Source of the DNA: Stenotrophomonas maltophilia
GTDB lineage: Bacteria > Pseudomonadota > Gammaproteobacteria > Xanthomonadales > Xanthomonadaceae
DNA: 64,000 nt
Direction: 5' to 3'
NCBI RefSeq assembly: GCF_006970445.1
Contig: NZ_CP033877.1
Span: 1,682,750 to 1,746,749, forward strand
Both the position numbers and the translations under genes were made by a program. Shown in pieces: positions 52,028-61,537 of the stretch. The notes under the pieces are model-generated. The model was not told the DNA's origin. It did not search any database and saw only the letters and a program-made list of their open reading frames with translations. Numbering within the stretch: the stretch's first letter is position 1; every line of letters starts with the position of its first letter.

Positions 52028-52733
52028 GGTCTTCAACCGCGGCGATGAAGTGATCCGCGCCGAAGCACTGGGCAAGACCTACGCCGAAGGGCGCATGCAG
52101 ACCCCGGTGTTCGATGGCCTCGACCTGACCGTGACCGCCGGCGAAACCGTGGCGATCATCGGTGCCTCCGGTGCCGGCAAGAGCACCTTGCTGCACCTGC
52201 TGGGCGGGTTGGATATTCCGACCGCTGGCGAGGTCTACGTGACCGGCCAGCGCATGTCGGCGCTGTCGGACACCGCGCGTGGCCTGCTGCGCAACCAGGC
52301 GCTGGGCTTCGTCTACCAGTTCCACCACCTGCTGCCTGAATTCACCGCGCTGGAAAACGTGATGATGCCGGTACTGCTGGCCGGCACCGCCGTGGCCGAG
52401 GCGAGCAGCCGGGCCACCGCGCTGCTGGAAGCGGTCGGCCTCGGCCATCGCCTGGACCACAAGCCCGGCGAGCTGTCCGGTGGTGAGCGCCAGCGAGCAG
52501 CCGTGGCGCGTGCGCTGGTCAATCATCCGGCCTGCGTGCTCGGCGACGAGCCGACCGGCAACCTGGATGACCGCACCGCGGGCACCGTGTTCGAGCTGAT
52601 GCTGGAACTCAACCGCGCGCGCCATACCAGCCTGGTGCTGGTCACCCACGACCGCAGCCTGGCGCGGCGCCTGGACCGGGTGCTGGAGCTGCGCGAAGGT
52701 CGCCTTCACGCACTGGCCCACGCCGACGTCTGA
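52020..52733 (+). CDS. lolD: Lipoprotein-releasing system ATP-binding protein
   Basis: 237 residues. Walker [18 protein letters not shown], LolD-specific loop [27 protein letters not shown], signature [17 protein letters not shown] and Walker [13 protein letters not shown]. Starts 8 bp inside lolC. Powers extraction of outer-membrane lipoproteins, of which the window encodes several. Confidence 0.96.
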   Translation: MNKVFNRGDEVIRAEALGKTYAEGRMQTPVFDGLDLTVTAGETVAIIGASGAGKSTLLHLLGGLDIPTAGEVYVTGQRMSALSDTARGLLRNQALGFVYQFHHLLPEFTALENVMMPVLLAGTAVAEASSRATALLEAVGLGHRLDHKPGELSGGERQRAAVARALVNHPACVLGDEPTGNLDDRTAGTVFELMLELNRARHTSLVLVTHDRSLARRLDRVLELREGRLHALAHADV

Positions 52734-52752
52734 GCGGGTTGGGTCGGCTCTG

Positions 52753-52865
52753 GTAGATGCCGACCTTGGTCGGCTGCTCTTGTAGGGCAAGCGCCAACCA
52801 AGGTTGGCGACTACCGGAATCCGGAGCCTTGGGTCTGCTTTGGTAGAGGTCGACCTTGGTCGACC
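52753..52865. repeat. Three SMAG/REP palindromes after lolD
   Basis: GTAGATGCCGACCTTGGTCG from 52753, the inverse GCCAACCAAGGTTGGCGACT at 52793-52812, and GTAGAGGTCGACCTTGGTCG from 52843. All share the CC/AA-TT loop region but differ in the stem. Confidence 0.85.
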
Positions 52866-52954
52866 GCCGACCGGCGACTGAATGGGCTGCCGGTCGTCGC
52901 GCCGGTGTTGCCGGGCCAGGCGCATGATGGCGACGGTACCCCGAGGAGATCGCC

Positions 52955-53413
52955 ATGAAGACCCCGATCCTGATTGCCGGACTCTGCCTGGCCCTGGCCG
53001 CCTGCGCGACCACCGGCCGGCTCAGCAGTACCGAGAAACTGGATCTGTACCGTGCCCACGCCGGCGCGCCGCAGAACGACATGCAGTTCTTCGGCAGCCT
53101 CAATGGCTGGACCGAACTGGGTGACAGTGCGCTGGCGGTCTGGACCCGACCGAGCGAGGCTTACCTGCTGGAACTGAGTGGCCCGTGCCCGGACCTGTCC
53201 TACGCCACCGCCATCGGGCTGACCAGCAGCATGGGCCGCGTGTCGTCGCGTTTCGACAAGGTGCTGGTGCGCGACCCGACCGGTGGTCCGCGCATGCCGT
53301 GCTTCATCAACAGCATCCGCAAGCTGGACGTGAAGGCACTGCGTGCCTCCGAGCAGGAGCTGCGCCAGGCTCAGGTGCAGGAGCGCGAGGCGGAGACCTC
53401 CCCGGCCAAATGA
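52955..53413 (+). CDS. Putative lipoprotein (DUF6491-like)
   Basis: 152 residues. Lipobox LAAC puts the lipid on Cys17. The central part reads MQFFGSLNGWTELGDSALAVWTRPSEAYLLEL followed by SGPCPDLSYATAIGLTSSMGRVSSRFDKVLV, a pattern I associate with the small xanthomonad lipoprotein family DUF6491; function unknown. The C-terminus is a charged helix (ASEQELRQAQVQEREAE). It ends at the strong hairpin at 53416. Confidence 0.8.
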   Translation: MKTPILIAGLCLALAACATTGRLSSTEKLDLYRAHAGAPQNDMQFFGSLNGWTELGDSALAVWTRPSEAYLLELSGPCPDLSYATAIGLTSSMGRVSSRFDKVLVRDPTGGPRMPCFINSIRKLDVKALRASEQELRQAQVQEREAETSPAK

Positions 53414-53415
53414 TC

Positions 53416-53482
53416 AAAAAGGGGACGGAGGGGATTAAGTCGTTTGTGCCACAAACGACTTAATCCCCTCCGTCCCCTTTTT
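53416..53482. repeat. 30+ bp inverted-repeat hairpin, copy 2
   Basis: Arms about 53416-53448 and 53450-53482 form an almost loopless 33 bp palindrome: AAAAAGGGGACGGAGGGGAT then TAAGTCGTTTGTG and its complement. Arm sequence equals that of 9378-9455. It again sits between convergent gene ends, with T run on each strand. Confidence 0.9.
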
Positions 53483-53487
53483 TGCCG

Positions 53488-53757
53488 TCAGGCTTCCGGA
53501 ACGAAGCCTGCCGGCTTTTCCGCGTCCTTCTCGAACAGGAACTTGACCAGTTCGCCTTCAAGGAACGCGCGATGTTCCGGGGTGCGCGGTGACAGGCGGT
53601 TTTCGTTGATCAGCATGGTCTGGTGCGCCAGCCACGCAGCCCAGGCCTGCTTGCCGATGTTGCTGAAGATGCGCTGGCCCAGTTCGCCGGGGTAGGGCAC
53701 GAAGTCCAGGCCCTCGGCATCGCGTTGTTCATACTGGCAGAAGACGGTTCGGGACAT
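53488..53757 (-). CDS. yggX: Oxidative damage protection / Fe(II) trafficking protein YggX
   Basis: 89 residues. Starts [19 protein letters not shown] with the single conserved Cys7; [25 protein letters not shown] and [17 protein letters not shown] are all family hallmarks. Protects Fe-S proteins from oxidative damage. Follows mutY by 5 bp, the same mutY-yggX arrangement as E. coli. Confidence 0.97.
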   Translation of the reverse strand: MSRTVFCQYEQRDAEGLDFVPYPGELGQRIFSNIGKQAWAAWLAHQTMLINENRLSPRTPEHRAFLEGELVKFLFEKDAEKPAGFVPEA

Positions 53758-53762
53758 GGCAC

Positions 53763-54887
53763 TCACTCGTGGTTGCGGGGTTTCTTGGACGTTCGTTTCG
53801 GCGCCTTGATCGTGGCGCCATCGAGCAGTTTGCGGATCGGTGCCGGCAGGCCCAGTGCGGGCAGTTCGTCGGCGGCGACCCAGCGCAGCGTGGGTTCTTC
53901 CACGCGCAGGCCGTGCACCTGCCGCGACAGTACCTGCAGATGCAGCTTGTAGTGGCTGAAGGTGTGCTGCAGCACGGGCAGCTCCTCGGCGTCTTCCAGC
54001 GAACCTTCGACATGCGCGTCGAACCAGTCCTGCAGCACGCTGCCGGCATCGGCCTGCGGCAGCGTCCACAGTTGCGCCCAGATGCCGGTATCCGGCCGCT
54101 TCTGCAGCAGCACGCGCTGCTGGGCATCGCGCAGCAGCAGGGCCACTGCTTCGCGCTCGGGCAGGGTCTTGCTGGGCTTGGGCGTGGGCAGTTCAGCGGT
54201 GCGGCCTTCGCGGCGCGCCACGCACTCGTCCTGCAGCGGGCAGATCACGCAGGCTGGCTTGGCGCGGCTGCACACCGTCGCACCCAGGTCCATCTGTGCC
54301 TGGCTGTAATCGGCCATGCGCCCGGCCGGCACCTGCGCTACGTGCGCCTCGGCGATCGTCCACAACTGTTTCTCGATGGCCGGCAGCCCGGGAAAGCCGT
54401 CGATGCCGTGGTAACGGCTGAGCACGCGCTTGACGTTGCCATCGAGGATCGCGAACGGATCGTTCCAGGCTTGGCTGAGGATCGCACCTGCGGTGCTGCG
54501 GCCGATGCCGGGCAGGGCATGCAGTGCATCGAAATCGCGCGGCAGGTCGCCGTCGTGCAGTTCCACGCAGCGCTTTGCAGCGGCGTGCAGATTGCGTGCG
54601 CGGGCGTAGTAGCCGAGCCCGGCCCACTGCGCCATCACCGCGTCATTGCTGGCGGCGGCGAGGTCGGGCAGGGTCGGGAAATGCTGCAGGAACCGCTGGA
54701 AGTAAGGGATGACCGTGGCCACCTGGGTCTGCTGCAGCATGATTTCCGACAGCCAGACCCGATAGGGGCTGCGTGGGTGCTGCCAGGGCAGGTCGTGGCG
54801 ACCGTGGTCGTCGAACCAGTGCAGCAGGCGGGCGACGAAACCGTTCCGTTCTGCAGTCTCGGCGCTGGCGTGCGGCTGGCGGGGCAT
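53763..54887 (-). CDS. mutY: A/G-specific adenine glycosylase
   Basis: 374 residues. Removes A opposite 8-oxoG. Helix-hairpin-helix [16 protein letters not shown] with the catalytic Asp in [14 protein letters not shown]; the Fe-S cluster ligands Cx6Cx2Cx5C in [17 protein letters not shown]. The C-terminal NUDIX-like domain covers about 230-350. Cotranscribed with yggX. Confidence 0.97.
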   Translation of the reverse strand: MPRQPHASAETAERNGFVARLLHWFDDHGRHDLPWQHPRSPYRVWLSEIMLQQTQVATVIPYFQRFLQHFPTLPDLAAASNDAVMAQWAGLGYYARARNLHAAAKRCVELHDGDLPRDFDALHALPGIGRSTAGAILSQAWNDPFAILDGNVKRVLSRYHGIDGFPGLPAIEKQLWTIAEAHVAQVPAGRMADYSQAQMDLGATVCSRAKPACVICPLQDECVARREGRTAELPTPKPSKTLPEREAVALLLRDAQQRVLLQKRPDTGIWAQLWTLPQADAGSVLQDWFDAHVEGSLEDAEELPVLQHTFSHYKLHLQVLSRQVHGLRVEEPTLRWVAADELPALGLPAPIRKLLDGATIKAPKRTSKKPRNHE

Positions 54888-54915
54888 TGGAGTTCCCGAG
54901 GAGGGCAGCCACCTG

Positions 54916-54938
54916 GTAGAGCCACCCCATGGGTGGCT
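54916..54938. repeat. Single SMAG/REP palindrome between mutY and ftsY
   Basis: GTAGAGCCACCCCATGGGTG, continuing GCT, is the only repeat in the 80 bp between ftsY stop and mutY start. Confidence 0.8.
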
Positions 54939-54967
54939 GCACCAGATTGCGGTGGCTGCGCGGTGTA

Positions 54968-56284
54968 TCAGGCGCCCAGCGCTTCGGGCAACAGGGCGTC
55001 GACGAAGGCTTCCGGGTCGAACACGCGCAGGTCTTCCGGGCGCTCGCCGATGCCGGCGAAGCGGATCGGAATGCCGAACTCGCGCGCCAGCGCGAACACC
55101 ACGCCGCCCTTGGCGGTGCCATCCAGCTTGGTCACCACCAGGCCGGTCACGTTCACCGCGGCATTGAACTGGCGCAGCTGCGACAGCGCGTTCTGGCCGG
55201 TGGTGCCGTCGATCACCATCAGCACTTCGTGCGGTGCGGTGGGGTCGATCTTGCCGAGCACACGGCGGATCTTGCCCAGCTCGTTCATCAGGCCGGACTG
55301 GGTGTGCAGGCGGCCGGCGGTATCGGCGATCAGCACCGAGGTGCCACGGGCCTTGCCGGCCTGCAGCGCGTCGAACGCCACCGAAGCGGCATCGGCGTTC
55401 TGCCCCTGCGCGACCACGGCCACGCCGTTGCGCTCGCCCCAGGCCTGCAGCTGGGCCACGGCGGCGGCACGGAAGGTATCGCCGGCAGCCAGCATCAGGC
55501 TGTGGCCGTCATCCTTGAAGCGCTTGGCCAGCTTGCCGATGGTGGTGGTCTTGCCGACGCCGTTGACGCCGACGGTCAGTACCACGAAGGGCTTGGCAGT
55601 GCGGTCGATCACCAGCGGCTTGGCCACCGGCTGCAGGATCGCGATCAGCTCGGCGCGCAGTGCGGCCAGCAGTGCATTGGCGTCGGCGAACTCGCGCGAC
55701 TTCATGCGCTTGCGCAGGCCCTCGACCAGATCGGTGGTGGCACCCACGCCGACGTCGGCGGTGATCAGTGCGGTTTCCAGCTCGTCCAGCAGGTCGTCGT
55801 CGAGCTTGGGGTTGCGCGAGAACAGGCCACCGAAGCTGCGCGCGATGACGCTGTTGCGCAGGCGTTCGCGCCAGCCGGGCTTGCCGGCAGGCGCCGGAAC
55901 GGCATCAACCGAGGCGGCGGCAGGCAGGTCGTCGGTGACCGGTGCCGGGGTGGGCTCGGGCAGCGGTGCGGGTGCCGGTTCGATTGCCGGGGCCGCAACG
56001 GGGGCGACGTCAATCTGCGCCGTCGGCGCTGGAGCTGCCGGAACCGGCGCGGCTGGAGCCGGAATCACCGGCGTGGGCTCGACAGCGACTGGAGCGACCG
56101 CTGCCGGGGGCGGCTCGACCGGGGCAGGCACGGCCGGCGCGGCTACCGGCGCAGGTTCCTTGTCCTCGACCGGTGCGGTCGACGGGAACGCCGCCGCCAG
56201 CTCTTCAGCCGAGTAGTGCTGGGTCTTGGGTGCCTCCACTGCGGGGGCATCCTGGGGCTTCTTGCGGCGGAAAAAACTGAGCAT
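54968..56284 (-). CDS. ftsY: Signal recognition particle receptor FtsY
   Basis: 438 residues. Long Ala/Pro/Glu-rich N-terminal A domain (about 20-125) and the NG domain: helical N part, then GVNGVGKTTTIGKLAKRF, DTAGRLHTQSGL and VTKLDGTAKGGVVF. Docks ribosome-SRP complexes at the inner membrane. ATG 56282-56284 (MLSFFRRKK) chosen over a TTG two codons earlier. ftsX/E do not follow; rsmD, its usual neighbour, is 3 kb away across htpG. Confidence 0.96.
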   Translation of the reverse strand: MLSFFRRKKPQDAPAVEAPKTQHYSAEELAAAFPSTAPVEDKEPAPVAAPAVPAPVEPPPAAVAPVAVEPTPVIPAPAAPVPAAPAPTAQIDVAPVAAPAIEPAPAPLPEPTPAPVTDDLPAAASVDAVPAPAGKPGWRERLRNSVIARSFGGLFSRNPKLDDDLLDELETALITADVGVGATTDLVEGLRKRMKSREFADANALLAALRAELIAILQPVAKPLVIDRTAKPFVVLTVGVNGVGKTTTIGKLAKRFKDDGHSLMLAAGDTFRAAAVAQLQAWGERNGVAVVAQGQNADAASVAFDALQAGKARGTSVLIADTAGRLHTQSGLMNELGKIRRVLGKIDPTAPHEVLMVIDGTTGQNALSQLRQFNAAVNVTGLVVTKLDGTAKGGVVFALAREFGIPIRFAGIGERPEDLRVFDPEAFVDALLPEALGA

Positions 56285-56413
56285 TGGCAAAAGGCGCTGA
56301 AATCAGAGGGATATGCTACCACTCGGGCCTGTCGGGCCGATGTGGACTCAAGGTCGCGGCCAGCCGGCCGTTAACCGGTCCGGAGGGCTGCGCAGTGCGG
56401 CCCGGAGACCGCC

Positions 56414-56713
56414 ATGAACAACGTGATGGGAATCGCCCTCAGCGGGATGCGTGCGGCCCAGCAGGGCGTGCAGGTGGCCGCGCACAACATGGCCAATCTG
56501 GCGACCCCCGATGCCCGGCGCCTGCAGGTACAGCGCGGTGCCGCTGAGCAGGGTGGGGTGCAGGCCTCGGTGATTCCCACCGGCGCCGATGCCGGCGCGC
56601 CGCTGGGTGATCTGCTGGCGGCGAAAGCCGAGGTGGTGGCGTTCGCCGCCAATGCCACGGTGATCCGGCGCCAGGACCAGATGCTGGGTTCGCTGCTGGA
56701 TCGCGAGGTTTGA
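56414..56713 (+). CDS. Small protein with flagellar rod/hook N-terminal motif, orphan
   Basis: 99 residues. GGAGACCGCC precedes the ATG. The N-terminal 35 residues resemble the flagellar basal-body rod domain (ALSGMRAAQQGVQVAAHNMANLATPDARR is the pattern of FlgB/FlgC/FlgG, where NNxAN.xTPG is conserved). The end LGSLLDREV resembles the C-terminal coiled-coil of rod proteins (VIRRQDQMLGSLLD). No flagellar gene is nearby. It may be a minimal rod-like protein or a degenerate copy. Confidence 0.75.
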   Translation: MNNVMGIALSGMRAAQQGVQVAAHNMANLATPDARRLQVQRGAAEQGGVQASVIPTGADAGAPLGDLLAAKAEVVAFAANATVIRRQDQMLGSLLDREV

Positions 56714-56726
56714 TCAGCCCGCCTCG

Positions 56727-56879
56727 GTAGGCGCCAACCGCCGCCCCTGGTGGGTGCCAACCTTGGTTGGCATGCTCGACGCCCTGGTAGGTGCCAACCT
56801 TGGTTGGCACGCTTTTGGGGCGCCAACCAAGGTTGGCCTCTACCAGGGCAGTAGTGCCAACCAAGGTGGGCACCTACCA
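56727..56879. repeat. Cluster of five SMAG/REP palindromes with GCCAACC stems
   Basis: Copies begin near 56727 (partial), 56750, 56787, 56821 (inverse) and 56851 (inverse), each built around GCCAACCTTGGTTGGC or its complement. This is the densest REP array in the window, between the rod-like gene and htpG. Confidence 0.85.
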
Positions 56880-56917
56880 GAGCGTCGCCGGGCCATGCCC
56901 GGCGACCACCTTGCCGA

Positions 56918-58807
56918 TCAGGCCGACAGTTCCAGCAGCAGCTTGTTCAGGCGCGCCACATAGGCGCCTGGGTCCTTCAGGCTGTCACCGGCGGCCAGCG
57001 CGGCCTGGTCGAACAGCACCCGGCCCAGATCGTCGAAACGCGCGCCATCGGCTTCGGCATCGAGCTTGGCGATCAGCGGATGGCCCGGATTGATTTCCAG
57101 AACCGGCTTGCTGTCAGGTACCTTCTGCCCGCTGGCTTCCAGGATCTGGCGCATCTGCAGGCCCAGGTCCTGTTCGCCGATGGCCAGCACCGCCGGCGAA
57201 TCGGTCAGGCGATGCGAGACACGCACTTCGGCCACGTCATCGCCCAGCACCGTCTTCAGGCGCTCGACCAGGCCCTGCTTGTCCTTCGCCGCCGCTTCCT
57301 GCTCCTGCTTGTCGGCCTCGCTTTCCAGCGCGCCCAGGTCGAGGTCGCCGCGGGCGATGTCGACGAAGCCCTTGCCGTCGAAATCGGTCAGGTAGCCCAT
57401 CAGCCACTCGTCGATGCGGTCGGTCAGCAGCAGCACTTCCACGCCCTTCTTGCGGAACACTTCCAGGTGCGGGCTGTTGCGTACCTGACTGTAGCTCTCG
57501 CCGGTCAGGTAGTAGATCTTGTCCTGGCCCTCGGTCATGCGGCCGAGGTAATCGGCCAGCGACACGCTCTGTGCATCGCCGTCGCCACGGGTGGAAGCGA
57601 AGCGCAGCAGGCCGGCCACCTTCTCGCGGTTGTTGTAGTCCTCGGCCGGGCCTTCCTTCAGCACCTGGCCGAATTCCTTCCAGAACGCGGCGTACTGCTC
57701 CGGCTTGTCGGCGGCCAGCTTGTCCAGCATGTCCAGCGAGCGCTTGGTCAGCGCCGCCTTCATCGAATCGATGACCGGGCCGGACTGCAGGATCTCGCGG
57801 GAGACATTCAGCGACAGGTCGTTGGAATCGACCACGCCCTTGATGAAACGCAGGTACAGCGGCAGGAACTGCTCGGCCTGGTCCATCACGAATACGCGCT
57901 GCACGTACAGCTTCAGGCCCTTGGGCGCATCGCGGTGGTACAGGTCGAACGGCGCGCGGCCCGGCACGTACAGCAGCGAGGTGTACTCCAGCTTGCCTTC
58001 GACCTTGTTGTGGCTCCACGCCAGCGGATCGCTGTGGTCGTGCGCCACGTGCTTGTAGAACTCGGTGTACTCGGCGTCGCTGATCTCGGTGCGCGGGCGG
58101 GTCCACAGCGCGCTGGCACGGTTGACGGTCTCCCACTCGCCGGCGGCGCCTTCTTCGCCTTCCTTCGGCATCTGGATCGGCAGGCCGATGTGGTCCGAAT
58201 ACTTCTTGAGGATGCTGCGCAGGCGCCAGCCATCGGCGAAGTCATGCTCGCCGTCCTTCAGGTGCAGCACGATGCGGGTACCGCGCTCGGCCTTGTCGAC
58301 GGTGGCGACGTCGAAGTCACCTTCGCCGCGCGAGGTCCAGCGCACGCCTTCGGCCGCGGCCAGGCCGGCGCGGCGCGAGGTCACTTCCACTTCATCGGCG
58401 ACGATGAAGGCGCTGTAGAAGCCGACGCCGAACTGGCCGATCAGCTGCGAATCCTTCTTCTGGTCGCCGGACAGCTGGCGCAGGAAATCGCCGGTGCCGG
58501 ACTTTGCGATCGTGCCGAGGTGGGCAATCGCTTCGGCGCGGCTCATGCCGATACCGTTGTCTTCGATGGTGATGGTGTGGGCGGTGGGGTCGAAGCTGAC
58601 GCGCACGCGCAGTTCGCTGTCGCCTTCCAGCAGGGCCGGCTGGGTCAGGGCCTCGAAGCGCAGCTTGTCGGCGGCATCGGCGGCATTGGAGACCAGCTCG
58701 CGCAGGAAGATTTCCTTGTTGGAGTACAGCGAGTGGATCATCAGCTGCAGCAGCTGCTTGACTTCGGTCTGGAAGCCAAGGGTTTCGGTCTGGGTGGTCT
58801 CGGTCAT
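56918..58807 (-). CDS. htpG: Chaperone protein HtpG (Hsp90)
   Basis: 629 residues. GHKL ATPase N-terminus: [67 protein letters not shown]. The middle domain and C-terminal dimerisation domain follow normally. ATG 58805-58807 has GGAG before it; the open frame upstream to 59062 belongs to a repeat and was rejected. No sigma-32-like promoter is clear to me. Confidence 0.97.
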   Translation of the reverse strand: MTETTQTETLGFQTEVKQLLQLMIHSLYSNKEIFLRELVSNAADAADKLRFEALTQPALLEGDSELRVRVSFDPTAHTITIEDNGIGMSRAEAIAHLGTIAKSGTGDFLRQLSGDQKKDSQLIGQFGVGFYSAFIVADEVEVTSRRAGLAAAEGVRWTSRGEGDFDVATVDKAERGTRIVLHLKDGEHDFADGWRLRSILKKYSDHIGLPIQMPKEGEEGAAGEWETVNRASALWTRPRTEISDAEYTEFYKHVAHDHSDPLAWSHNKVEGKLEYTSLLYVPGRAPFDLYHRDAPKGLKLYVQRVFVMDQAEQFLPLYLRFIKGVVDSNDLSLNVSREILQSGPVIDSMKAALTKRSLDMLDKLAADKPEQYAAFWKEFGQVLKEGPAEDYNNREKVAGLLRFASTRGDGDAQSVSLADYLGRMTEGQDKIYYLTGESYSQVRNSPHLEVFRKKGVEVLLLTDRIDEWLMGYLTDFDGKGFVDIARGDLDLGALESEADKQEQEAAAKDKQGLVERLKTVLGDDVAEVRVSHRLTDSPAVLAIGEQDLGLQMRQILEASGQKVPDSKPVLEINPGHPLIAKLDAEADGARFDDLGRVLFDQAALAAGDSLKDPGAYVARLNKLLLELSA

Positions 58808-58930
58808 CGATAAGGCTCCATGTGCAATGCCGCGCCAGCGCGTGCGGCCTCGCCAAGGGGTATGGCTGATTGTCCCGAAATCAAGGGGTTGGTCGGGCAG
58901 GGCTGCGCCCTGCACCCGCTGAGTGCAACT

Positions 58931-58954
58931 GCCAGAGCCAGAGCCAGAGCCAGA
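58931..58954. repeat. Hexanucleotide tandem repeat (GCCAGA)x4
   Basis: Four perfect GCCAGA units in the 5' flank of palindrome E. Outside any gene. The region 58808-59456 (649 bp) has no gene; it consists of this repeat, palindromes E and F, one SMAG element and a hairpin. Confidence 0.85.
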
Positions 58955-58973
58955 GCGGCATTCCGTGGGATGC

Positions 58974-59071
58974 CGGGGCACTGTGGGTTCGCGGGGACGG
59001 CGCAAGTACGTCCATGTAGCCTTGGTCGCCGCATCCATGCGGCTCACACCCCGCGAACCCACAGTGCCCCG
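58974..59071 (+). repeat. Long T-shaped palindrome, copy E (forward)
   Basis: Perfect 23 bp arms 58974-58996 and 59049-59071 around a 52 nt core that contains TACGTCCATGTA and CCGCATCCATGCGG. The 3' flank is TCTGACAGGTTCACGCGG, as in the other forward copies. Confidence 0.92.
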
Positions 59072-59097
59072 CCTCTGACAGGTTCACGCGGCTGTTG

Positions 59098-59120
59098 GTA
59101 GGCGTCGACCTTGGTCGACA
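59098..59120. repeat. SMAG/REP palindrome between palindromes E and F
   Basis: GTAGGCGTCGACCTTGGTCG then ACA; nearly the same element as at 15875, which also sits between the two members of a long-palindrome pair. Confidence 0.8.
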
Positions 59121-59147
59121 CATCTGTCAGATATCGATACATCAAAT

Positions 59148-59188
59148 GGGGTCAGATCCGTTTTCCGCAGGAAAACGGATCTGACCCC
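59148..59188. repeat. 19 bp hairpin GGGGTCAGATCC family, copy 3
   Basis: Perfect arms 59148-59166 and 59170-59188, loop GCA. Compared with copy 1, one stem base changed C to G and its partner G to C, so pairing was preserved. Confidence 0.9.
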
Positions 59189-59224
59189 AAGGGACGTTCC
59201 GACAGGTCGCAGGAAACTGTCGAA

Positions 59225-59326
59225 GGCGGGGTGGGTCCGGTTGAGGGGGTGTGAGCGCCATGGATGGCGCGACCAAGCCCCCATGGATGGGTTTACGGCG
59301 TCCCCCTCAACCGGACCCACCCCGCC
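59225..59326 (-). repeat. Long T-shaped palindrome, copy F (reverse)
   Basis: Perfect 25 bp arms 59225-59249 and 59302-59326, core 52 nt. On the minus strand the core starts ACGCCGTAAACCCATCCATG and contains CGCGCCATCCATGGCGC. The arm equals that of copy A except for one base, compensated in the other arm. The outer flank on the minus strand includes GGCTATCCGTGGGTTGGC. Confidence 0.93.
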
Positions 59327-59456
59327 AACCCACGGATAGCCGGCTTTTGCCCTTGCTTCGGCTGTTGCTCTGGCCTCTGCGGGTGCCGGGCAAAGCCCGG
59401 ACGACTACAATCCCGCTCATGCTGAAATTCTCGAATGAACTCCGCCGGGGGCGCCG

Positions 59457-60571
<1,115 letters not shown>

Positions 60572-60631
60572 GCCCCGCTGTACCCGCACCCCATTACGTA
60601 CAACACCACGCACCATTCCGGGAGGAAACCC

Positions 60632-61123
60632 ATGAACACCACCATGCGCGCGATGCTGATCGCTTCGTTGGCCCTGGCCTTCACGGCCTGCAAGAAGGAA
60701 GAGGCCGCTCCGGTCGACGAGGCCAAGCAGGCCCTGGTCGCTCCGTCCAAGGACGACGATGCAGGCTGGAAGAAGTACCTGCAGGAAGTGGCGATCCAGA
60801 ACATGGGCAACATCACCAACAGCCCGTTCCTGTACTACCTCTCGCCGGAATCGGATCCGGACTTCCAGGCCAAGTACGAGCGCCAGACCGAGAGCGCGAC
60901 CCAGGCCGTGGCCCGTGGCGTGCAGCCGGGCAACATGCTGGCCTTCGGTTCGTCGGCCTCGGGCAAGATGGCTGACATGATCCAGGCCGTGTTCAAGGAC
61001 GTGTCGCCGGATTCGATGAAGGGCGTGCGCGTCGTCTTCATCGGCCAGTCGGCCGACAATGCCCGCGTGCAGGCTGCGATCCAGCCGACCGGTGCCGAGT
61101 ACATTTTCGTCGAAGCCAAGTAA
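60632..61123 (+). CDS. Putative lipoprotein, unknown function
   Basis: 163 residues. GGGAGGAAACCC precedes the ATG. The lipobox FTAC gives Cys20, followed by an acidic-basic linker KKEEAAPVDEAK. The folded part includes MGNITNSPFLYYLSPESDPDFQAKYERQ and GVRVVFIGQSADNARVQAAIQPTGAEYIFVEAK. I know no defined family. Conserved-looking and probably exported to the outer membrane. It is followed by a GGCC-rich 130 bp gap with a GACCGGCC...GGCCGGTC stem near 61194-61222. Confidence 0.82.
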   Translation: MNTTMRAMLIASLALAFTACKKEEAAPVDEAKQALVAPSKDDDAGWKKYLQEVAIQNMGNITNSPFLYYLSPESDPDFQAKYERQTESATQAVARGVQPGNMLAFGSSASGKMADMIQAVFKDVSPDSMKGVRVVFIGQSADNARVQAAIQPTGAEYIFVEAK

Positions 61124-61255
61124 TACCGAGCCATGGCGGCCATGCTCCGGCATGGCCCGGGCGGCGTCCTGCAAGGGAGCCGCTGATGACCTGACCGGCC
61201 CGCGCGCCCGCGCTGGCCGGTCCTTTGTCCCAGGGCGCGGGCGAGGAGTATCGCC

Positions 61256-61537
61256 GTGTCGCTGAAAATCAACGAGCTCTGCGTCAACTGCGACGTATGC
61301 GAGCCGGCCTGCCCCAACCAGGCCATTGCGATGGGTGAAACCATCTACGTGATCGACCCTGCGCGCTGCACCGAATGCGTGGGTCATTTCGACGAGCCAC
61401 AGTGCGTGGTCGTCTGCCCGGTCGAGTGCATCGACCCGGACCCGGAGATCGTGGAAACGGAAGACCAGCTGCTGGCCAAGCTGCGCCAGCTGCAGCACGA
61501 TCACCCCGAACTCTACGCGGAGCCCCCATCCGAATGA
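61256..61537 (+). CDS. yfhL: YfhL-family 2[4Fe-4S] ferredoxin
   Basis: 93 residues. GTG start at 61256 with GAGGAG upstream. Cluster motifs CVNCDVCEPACPNQAI and CTECVGHFDEPQCVVVCPVECI, the latter with the longer insertion typical of the YfhL family. The C-terminal helix DQLLAKLRQLQHDHPELY is also typical. Its stop overlaps the ggt start (ATGA). In coaD-yfhL neighbours of other proteobacteria the same order occurs. Confidence 0.95.
   Translation: MSLKINELCVNCDVCEPACPNQAIAMGETIYVIDPARCTECVGHFDEPQCVVVCPVECIDPDPEIVETEDQLLAKLRQLQHDHPELYAEPPSE

Noticed and set aside
49832..52075. 747-codon minus-strand frame across sdhB, sdhE and lolC
   Set aside because: Covers three well-identified plus-strand genes; composition is typical of a reverse-strand codon shadow.
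58931..58954. (GCCAGA)4 as a phase-variation switch
   Set aside because: It is in no reading frame and not in a recognisable promoter spacer; unit length 6 would not shift a frame in any case.
58808..59062. N-terminal extension of HtpG to 714 residues
   Set aside because: The extra codons run through palindrome E and the (GCCAGA)4 repeat; the standard HtpG start with a ribosome-binding site is at 58807.
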